The position numbers were made by a program, and so were the translations under genes. A stretch of DNA of 20,447 bases from Anaerolineae bacterium CG2_30_64_16. Its GTDB lineage: Bacteria > Chloroflexota > Anaerolineae > CG2-30-64-16. The notes below the pieces were generated by a model. It was not told where the DNA came from. It ran no database searches and worked only from the letters and a program-made list of their open reading frames with translations. This document shows positions 15,474 through 20,447 of the stretch, piece by piece. The stretch's first letter is position 1. Each line of letters starts with the position of its first letter. The stretch lies in NCBI GenBank assembly GCA_001871755.1, contig MNXL01000300.1, forward strand, positions 1 through 20,447, given 5' to 3'.

Positions 15474-16574
15474 CTACTCAAATTCGATCTTGCGATAGCG
15501 CATGGCCACGCTCTCGGTCAGCCCGATGCCGATCAACATGGTCCAGAGTGAGCTGCCGCCGTAGCTGATGAAGGGCAATGGGATGCCCGTCACTGGCAGG
15601 AGGCTCAGGTTCATACCGATGTTGACGATGAACTGGAACAGGATCATCGTCGTCACGCCGGTCACGATCAGCCGGCCGAACGTATCGCGCGCCATGCTGG
15701 CGATCCGCGTCATGCGGAGCAGCAGCAGCCCGAATAGGATGATGAGGACGACTGCGCCAAAATAGCCCAACTCCTCGGCCGTGACTGAGAAGATGAAGTC
15801 CGTGTGGCGCACGCGCAGGAAGTGAAGCTGGCTCTGTGACCCACGAAACAGCCCGCGGCCCAGCCAGCCGCCCGACCCGATGCTGATCATGGCCTGGTCC
15901 ACGTTGTATCGGTCGGCCGCCGAGACCGCGGTCGGGTCGAGAAACATCATCACCCGGGTTTTCATGTAGTCAGCGAACAGGTACTTCCAGGCCGGGACCG
16001 CGGCCGCGGCCCCCGCGGCGATCATCAGCAGCCCATGTTGCCATCGCAGTCCGCTCACCACCAGGATCATGCCCCCGATCGCCAGCAATGACAGGGCGGT
16101 GCCCAGGTTGGGTTGCAGGTAGACCAGCACGACGGCGGGCGCCAACAGGATCAGCGCAACCAGCGGCGTGATCAGGTTGTTCATCCGCTCTTCGCGGGTG
16201 GAAAGGTAGTAGGACATCACCAGGATGATGGCGAGCTTGATCAGCTCGGAGGGCTGGAGCAGGAAATCGCCCAGAGCCAGCCAGCGCTGCGCCCCTCCAG
16301 ATACAGTGCCCGCGACGGTAAGCACAACCAGGGCCAGCAACATCAACAGGTAGAGGGGATAGACCAGGCTACCCAACAGTCGATAGTCGATGACCGCGAC
16401 CAGGAAAAGCAAGATCATCCCGATCAGGAGAAAGCCGGCCTGACGCCACGGCCAGACGGCCAGCACTTGATTGCCCGACAAGGCGCTCGCGATCATCAGG
16501 ATGCCGTAGCCGCTGAGCAGCAGCACGAGCGCCAGCAATGGCCAGTCAAAGCGGCGCCACAGCACAGATCTCAT
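15474..16574 (-). CDS. rodA: Rod-shape peptidoglycan polymerase RodA (SEDS family)
   Basis: Integral membrane glycosyltransferase that polymerises lipid II during lateral wall growth, working with PBP2. The protein has 366 residues, normal for RodA, with about ten hydrophobic segments. VRHTDFIFSVTAEELG contains the conserved catalytic aspartate of SEDS proteins, and the C-terminal FISYGGSS motif is typical. ATG 16574 follows the mrdA stop by about 12 bases, so the two are translated from one message. It is the last gene of the mreBCD-mrdA-rodA series. Confidence 0.96.
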   Translation of the reverse strand: MRSVLWRRFDWPLLALVLLLSGYGILMIASALSGNQVLAVWPWRQAGFLLIGMILLFLVAVIDYRLLGSLVYPLYLLMLLALVVLTVAGTVSGGAQRWLALGDFLLQPSELIKLAIILVMSYYLSTREERMNNLITPLVALILLAPAVVLVYLQPNLGTALSLLAIGGMILVVSGLRWQHGLLMIAAGAAAAVPAWKYLFADYMKTRVMMFLDPTAVSAADRYNVDQAMISIGSGGWLGRGLFRGSQSQLHFLRVRHTDFIFSVTAEELGYFGAVVLIILFGLLLLRMTRIASMARDTFGRLIVTGVTTMILFQFIVNIGMNLSLLPVTGIPLPFISYGGSSLWTMLIGIGLTESVAMRYRKIEFE

Positions 16575-16586
16575 GCGTTCGTCGCC

Positions 16587-18701
16587 TCAGTCACCGGGCG
16601 CCGTCGGCGTCTCCGCGGTCTGTGCGGGGACGTCGAGCTGGAAGTAGGTTTGCAGGATGCGCGCCGCGACCGGTACCGCGGCGGTGGAGCCCTCGCCGCC
16701 GTTGGCTATGAAGACCGTGACCACGATCTCGGGGTCCACGTAGGGCGCGAACGCCGTAAACCAGGCGTGGGTCGGCAGGTTGCCTTTCTCGTCTCGGTCA
16801 GCCTGGTTGTCGTTGTCCTCGTCGCGGAAGTACTCGGCCGTACCGGTCTTGCCCGCCACGGCGATGCCGGGCAATTGTGCGCGCGGGGCGGTGCCGTTGG
16901 GCCAGTTGACTGCGCCGTACATGCCCTCGCGGACCGTGTCCAGGTTGTCCGGATCTACCGGCGCCTCGCGAATCAATATCGGCTCGAAAGTGCGGACCAC
17001 GTTGCCCTCCGCATCCGTAACGTGGTCCACCAACTGCGGTTGATAAACGAAGCCGCGATTCGCGACCGCCGCGGTCGCGTTCGCCATTTGCAAGGGGGTG
17101 GCCAGCACGAACCCCTGCCCAATGCTCATGTTGTAGGTATCTCCGGTGAGCCAGTTTTCGGCCCAGTTCAGCCGCTTCCATTTTGGGTCGGGGACCAGCC
17201 CTCGGCTTTCGCCGGGCAACTCGATCCCGGTCGTCTGCCCCAGGCCGAACTCGCGGGCATAGTAGCCGATCGCCTCAGAGCCCAGGCCATGGAACTTGTC
17301 CAGATAGCCGCCCCCCAACTGGTAGAAGAAGATGTCGTCCGAAACGGCCAACGCGTCCCGGATCGTGACGAAGCCGTGCCCGTACCCATACTTGTGGATC
17401 CACGAGTAGAAAGCCTGGTCTTTGGTGCGATCCCAGGGGTAGGATTCGTTGGGAAGCCAGATGATGCCGTCGTTGTTGCCGTCGAACCCATCTCCCAACC
17501 TGGTCCGGGTCGTAAGGACGTTCTCCTGTAGGCCGGCTGCGGCGACGATGATCTTGAAGATCGAGCCGGGAGGATACACCCCGCCGATGGCGTGATTGAA
17601 GAGCGGCCGGTCGGGGTCGCTGGTCAGCGCGTGCCACGCCTCAGTGGTGACGCCTTTGGCGAACAGGTTGTTGTCGTAACTCGGCAGGCTGACCAGGGCC
17701 AACACGGCGCCGTCGCGCGGGTTGAGCGCGACGACAACGCCCTGGGTGGCCTTGGTGAAGCCCTGTGAGCCGTCCAGGGCATCCTGGAGCGCCTCGGTTG
17801 CCGCCCGCTGGAGGTTCAGATCCAGGGTCAGCATCAGGTTATTGCCCGGACTGGCCGGTTCCGGCTCGCCGACCGTGCGGATCTTGCGGCCATTGACGTC
17901 CACCTCGATGGTCTGGAGGCCGTCTTTGCCGTGCAGTTCCTCCTCGTAGGTCGCCTCCAGGCCGGTCAGCCCCACCTGGTCGTTTTGACTGTAGCCCCTG
18001 GCTGTGTACGCCGCGAGCTCGCTCTCCGGGACGTGCCCCATGTAACCGATGATGTGCGAGGTCAACGCGCCGCTCGGGTAGTCTCGGATCGGCTCCAACA
18101 CCAGTTCAACCCCGGGCAAATTGACGGCATCTTCGGCGACGAGGAAGGCGGTGGGGGCTTTGATGTGTGTGGCCACGGTGACCGGTCTGTAGGCGCCTCC
18201 CAGTTGGCCGTCCTGGATGGCTTGCTCGATCTCCGCGCGGGGACGGATCCAGGGTTGGCGGTCTGGGATCGCCATGATCGGTACGGCCGGCCCTCCCAAC
18301 GCGGCGTCTGATTGTGAGATCGCCGCCGGAGTGGGGGTCGGCTGCACAGGCGCGGCATCTTGCGGCCGGGCCAACAGCTCCAGCAGCCGATCGATCACGG
18401 CTGCGGTCACCGCTCCTGGCTCCTGATCCACGCGATCTTCGGGCAGGTCGGCCGGCACCACCACCACCGTGAAACTCGGCTGGTTGCGCGCCAGGATCTG
18501 GCCGTTGCGGTCGTAGATGACGCCGCGCGGGGCCGCGACGTCCACTTCCCGGAAACGATTCTGATCGGCCAGGACGCGGTAGGTTTCCCCGTCGACCATC
18601 TGAAGTTGCCACAGGCGGCCGCTGAGCACCAGCACAGCCAGGCTGATGATCAGGCGTAAGATGATCAGTCGCCCCTGTGCACGGTTTCTTGTCGGTTTCA
18701 T
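16587..18701 (-). CDS. mrdA: Penicillin-binding protein 2 (elongasome transpeptidase)
   Basis: D,D-transpeptidase that cross-links peptidoglycan in the elongasome. The protein has 704 residues, somewhat longer than the ~630 of E. coli PBP2. A membrane anchor lies at about 13-33, then the dimerisation/pedestal region, then the transpeptidase domain with S380-x-x-K383 (GSIFK), S454-D455-D456 (S-x-D form of the SxN motif, as in other PBP2s) and K618-T619-G620. Part of the extra length is a Pro/Ala-rich stretch in the pedestal (about 115-140) and a short acidic insert after KTG. ATG 18701 lies four bases after the mreD stop. Confidence 0.96.
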   Translation of the reverse strand: MKPTRNRAQGRLIILRLIISLAVLVLSGRLWQLQMVDGETYRVLADQNRFREVDVAAPRGVIYDRNGQILARNQPSFTVVVVPADLPEDRVDQEPGAVTAAVIDRLLELLARPQDAAPVQPTPTPAAISQSDAALGGPAVPIMAIPDRQPWIRPRAEIEQAIQDGQLGGAYRPVTVATHIKAPTAFLVAEDAVNLPGVELVLEPIRDYPSGALTSHIIGYMGHVPESELAAYTARGYSQNDQVGLTGLEATYEEELHGKDGLQTIEVDVNGRKIRTVGEPEPASPGNNLMLTLDLNLQRAATEALQDALDGSQGFTKATQGVVVALNPRDGAVLALVSLPSYDNNLFAKGVTTEAWHALTSDPDRPLFNHAIGGVYPPGSIFKIIVAAAGLQENVLTTRTRLGDGFDGNNDGIIWLPNESYPWDRTKDQAFYSWIHKYGYGHGFVTIRDALAVSDDIFFYQLGGGYLDKFHGLGSEAIGYYAREFGLGQTTGIELPGESRGLVPDPKWKRLNWAENWLTGDTYNMSIGQGFVLATPLQMANATAAVANRGFVYQPQLVDHVTDAEGNVVRTFEPILIREAPVDPDNLDTVREGMYGAVNWPNGTAPRAQLPGIAVAGKTGTAEYFRDEDNDNQADRDEKGNLPTHAWFTAFAPYVDPEIVVTVFIANGGEGSTAAVPVAARILQTYFQLDVPAQTAETPTAPGD

Positions 18702-18705
18702 GTCG

Positions 18706-19254
18706 TTACCATTCCATCTGCTGTGCGCCGACGCGCGTGGCCAGTCCGCGCAGCGCCGGATAAACCAGCACCATCAGCGCCGCGTTGAGCAAAATCCCCG
18801 GACCGATGACGCGCACGGTGCTGGCGATCCAGTCCACGCGTAGCCCGCGCAGTTGCGCGCTGAGGAGGATGATCCAACCATGCACAGGCGTCGCCAGCCC
18901 GGCGAGGAAGATCGGCAATAACAGATTGCCCGCAAAGACGCTGTTCGTGCCCAGTCCCGCTAAAAAACAGATCGCCATCAGCGCCAAAGAGGATGTGCCC
19001 AGCGGCATCCCGGCCACCAGATCCAGCCCCAATCCCCCGATGAATCCCCAGATCAACCCCTCCGTCGCGCCGTGCAACAGGCTCCATGCGACGACGGCGA
19101 CCAGGAGCAGATCGGGGCTGACACCCAGAACTCGCACCCGTGTCAGCAGCGTTGCCTGCAGCAGCACCGCCAGCGCCACGACGGTCAGCGTCAGAGAGAG
19201 GTTGCTGAGGTTGCGCTTGATTCCCGTGGCACTGGGACCCGTTCGCTCCGGCAC
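18706..19254 (-). CDS. mreD: Rod-shape determining protein MreD
   Basis: Membrane protein of 182 residues linking MreC, RodA and PBP2 in the elongasome. It has a short soluble start and then about five to six hydrophobic segments; GLGLDLVAGMPLGTSSLALM contains the family's conserved D-x-x-x-G-x-P-L-G motif. The start is GTG 19254, six bases after the mreC stop, so its translation is probably coupled to mreC. The gene order confirms the assignment, as MreD sequences are weakly conserved. Confidence 0.93.
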   Translation of the reverse strand: MPERTGPSATGIKRNLSNLSLTLTVVALAVLLQATLLTRVRVLGVSPDLLLVAVVAWSLLHGATEGLIWGFIGGLGLDLVAGMPLGTSSLALMAICFLAGLGTNSVFAGNLLLPIFLAGLATPVHGWIILLSAQLRGLRVDWIASTVRVIGPGILLNAALMVLVYPALRGLATRVGAQQMEW

Positions 19255-19260
19255 GGCTGG

Positions 19261-20118
19261 CTACCCCACACTTTCTGGCTCAGCAGGTTGCCCCGGCAAC
19301 GGCTGGAAGTTGGTGATCACCAGCACGAATTCGAGCCGGTCGAAGTTCACTGTGGGCCGGATCGTCGCCTGCTGGAACATCTCGTAGTCACGTTGATGCA
19401 CACTGACCACCTGGCCGATCACCAGATTCTTGGGAAAGTTGCCCCCGAGGCCCGAGGTGATGATTTCGTCACCCACGCTGATGTCGGCGTCTTGGGGCAC
19501 GAAATCCATCACCGGTTGCGCGCCGGCCTGACCCGTCACCACACCCACCGCGCGATTGCGCTTCACCAGCGCCTGCACACCGCTGCTGGGGTCGGTGATC
19601 AGCAATACGGTGGAGGTCGATGGCCCCACCTTGTAGATCCGCCCGACCAGCCCGCGCTCTGTGACGACCGGCATCCCGGGTTCGATGCCGTGTTCTGCGC
19701 CCAGATCGATGGCGATGGTGGCAAGATAGTTGCTGGTTCCGCCGCTGATGACCCGTGCGATCACCTGGCCGCCGCGAAAATCATAGGTCGGGTTCAGTTG
19801 GCGGAAGCGGAGCAGCTCGCGCAGGCGTTCGTTCTCGGACCCGACCTCCTTCAGGCGCAGGTTGTCGATGATCAGGGTGTCGGCCTGGGCCTGCAATTGC
19901 TGGTTGCGGGAGCGCAAAGTCGCCAGGTCCCGTGCGGTGGTGAAGACGTTGTTGATCTGGCGCCCGAGGCCGTTGAATGCGACGAGGAAAGGCCTGGCGA
20001 CAGTTGTAAACACCCCTTCCACAGGGGCCAGACGACCCGATGAGGAAAGGACCAGCAGCACAATGCAAACGGCTGCCAGGACGTAGAAAACGACCGTGCG
20101 GTTAGAAAGCTGCTTCAT
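19261..20118 (-). CDS. mreC: Rod-shape determining protein MreC
   Basis: Periplasm-facing scaffold of the elongasome, 285 residues. It has one membrane anchor (about 9-26), a coiled coil (about 65-105, rich in Leu/Arg/Gln/Glu) and the beta-rich MreC domain with VTERGLVGRIYKVG and DEIITSGLGGNFPKNLVIG. No Shine-Dalgarno is visible before ATG 20118; the sequence just upstream belongs to a repeat-rich insert separating it from mreB. No better downstream start exists. Confidence 0.95.
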   Translation of the reverse strand: MKQLSNRTVVFYVLAAVCIVLLVLSSSGRLAPVEGVFTTVARPFLVAFNGLGRQINNVFTTARDLATLRSRNQQLQAQADTLIIDNLRLKEVGSENERLRELLRFRQLNPTYDFRGGQVIARVISGGTSNYLATIAIDLGAEHGIEPGMPVVTERGLVGRIYKVGPSTSTVLLITDPSSGVQALVKRNRAVGVVTGQAGAQPVMDFVPQDADISVGDEIITSGLGGNFPKNLVIGQVVSVHQRDYEMFQQATIRPTVNFDRLEFVLVITNFQPLPGQPAEPESVG

Positions 20119-20123
20119 ACGCC

Positions 20124-20333
20124 GATTTCGGATTGTCGACTTGTCCTGAGCCGTGTCCTGAGGCCCCTCCCGAGGCCCCTCCCGAGTTCAGCGAGGGGTT
20201 CATCGAGGGGCCCATCGAAGGGCGCCGCCGAAGGGCTTCGGATCGCGGACCGCCGGCCAGCCAACCTCAAGGGATCGTGCGCAGACGACTTCGCGTCAGG
20301 TGGCTCACGATTCATCATCCGCAATCGGAAATC
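20124..20333. repeat. Repeat-rich insert with terminal inverted repeats between mreB and mreC
   Basis: The segment begins with GATTTCGGATTG (20124-20135) and ends with CAATCGGAAATC (20322-20333), which are inverted copies with 11 of 12 bases matching. Inside are a direct tandem repeat CCTCCCGAGGCC and several variants of CCTCGATG/CCTTCGATG and TCAGGACA. It carries no credible gene. An open frame at 20115-20432 reads through it, but in a frame different from mreB. Confidence 0.5.
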
Positions 20334-20338
20334 TCGAC

Positions 20339-20447
20339 TCAGTGGAGCGTGCTGCCCCGCTGCATACTGGCCAACGTCTTGTGCAGCACCTCGAAGTTTT
20401 CCAGGACCTGGCCGGCGCCACGCGCCACGCAACTGAGCGGGTCTTCG
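20339..20447 (-). CDS. mreB: Rod-shape actin homologue MreB, C-terminal end only
   Basis: The last 35 complete codons before TGA (20339-20341) read EDPLSCVARGAGQVLENFEV and end MQRGSTLH. The DPLxCVARGxGxxLEN motif is the conserved C-terminus of MreB. The rest lies beyond the right window edge. Its position upstream of mreC and mreD in the same direction supports the call. Confidence 0.93.
   Translation of the reverse strand, partial: EDPLSCVARGAGQVLENFEVLHKTLASMQRGSTLH

Noticed and set aside
16113..17531. Plus-strand open frame of 472 codons
   Set aside because: Antisense to rodA and mrdA; no recognisable domain.
20115..20432. Minus-strand open frame of 105 codons covering the mreB-mreC gap
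   Set aside because: It overlaps the true mreB C-terminus in another frame and its translation is a low-complexity repeat product.

Overview
The window looks like a chromosomal stretch of a GC-rich bacterium, most plausibly a member of the Chloroflexota (Anaerolineae-like). I infer this from the gene mix (short SerA, class-V aminotransferase, DUF1015 protein, multi-module secreted 5'-nucleotidase, mreBCD-mrdA-rodA, discrete GlnRS and GluRS) and from the many short palindromic intergenic repeats. No marker in the window proves the phylum. Nearly all genes are on the minus strand; only a HAD hydrolase and glnS are on the plus strand. I see no prophage, transposase or CRISPR array.

From left to right: (1) positions 1-3566 hold a very large secreted protein with three 5'-nucleotidase modules, cut by the left window edge; it has no stop inside the window. 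(2) Positions 3688-8952 hold a minus-strand series, nhaP-type antiporter, class-V aminotransferase, serA and DUF1015 protein, which suggests L-serine or glyoxylate/serine metabolism. A good promoter lies upstream of the antiporter. (3) Diverging from it is a HAD-family hydrolase (9179-10168) with a structured 5' leader. (4) Positions 10191-14185 form a glutamine/glutamate aminoacylation island: two nearly identical tRNA-Gln(CUG) genes on the minus strand flank glnS on the plus strand, and gltX follows. Both tRNA genes have their own promoter and intrinsic terminator. (5) Positions 14299-15330 encode a lipoprotein whose N-terminal half has clearly lower GC than its C-terminal half. (6) Positions 15474-20447 hold the rod-shape operon in minus-strand order mreB (only its last codons), mreC, mreD, mrdA (PBP2) and rodA, with a repeat-rich insert of about 200 bases between mreB and mreC.

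The most unusual non-coding signal is a family of 8-bp tandem repeats (consensus GTAGATTG and its complement CAATCTAC), arranged head-to-head as large inverted repeats. It fills two separate intergenic gaps, 5972-6238 and 14215-14294, and in both begins at or one base past the stop codon of the upstream gene. Because the repeat lacks stops in some frames, it also creates false N-terminal extensions on serA and gltX. The genes of the mre cluster act together in lateral wall synthesis, the aminoacylation island charges Gln and Glu tRNAs, and the serA/aminotransferase pair would supply two of the three steps of the phosphorylated serine pathway.
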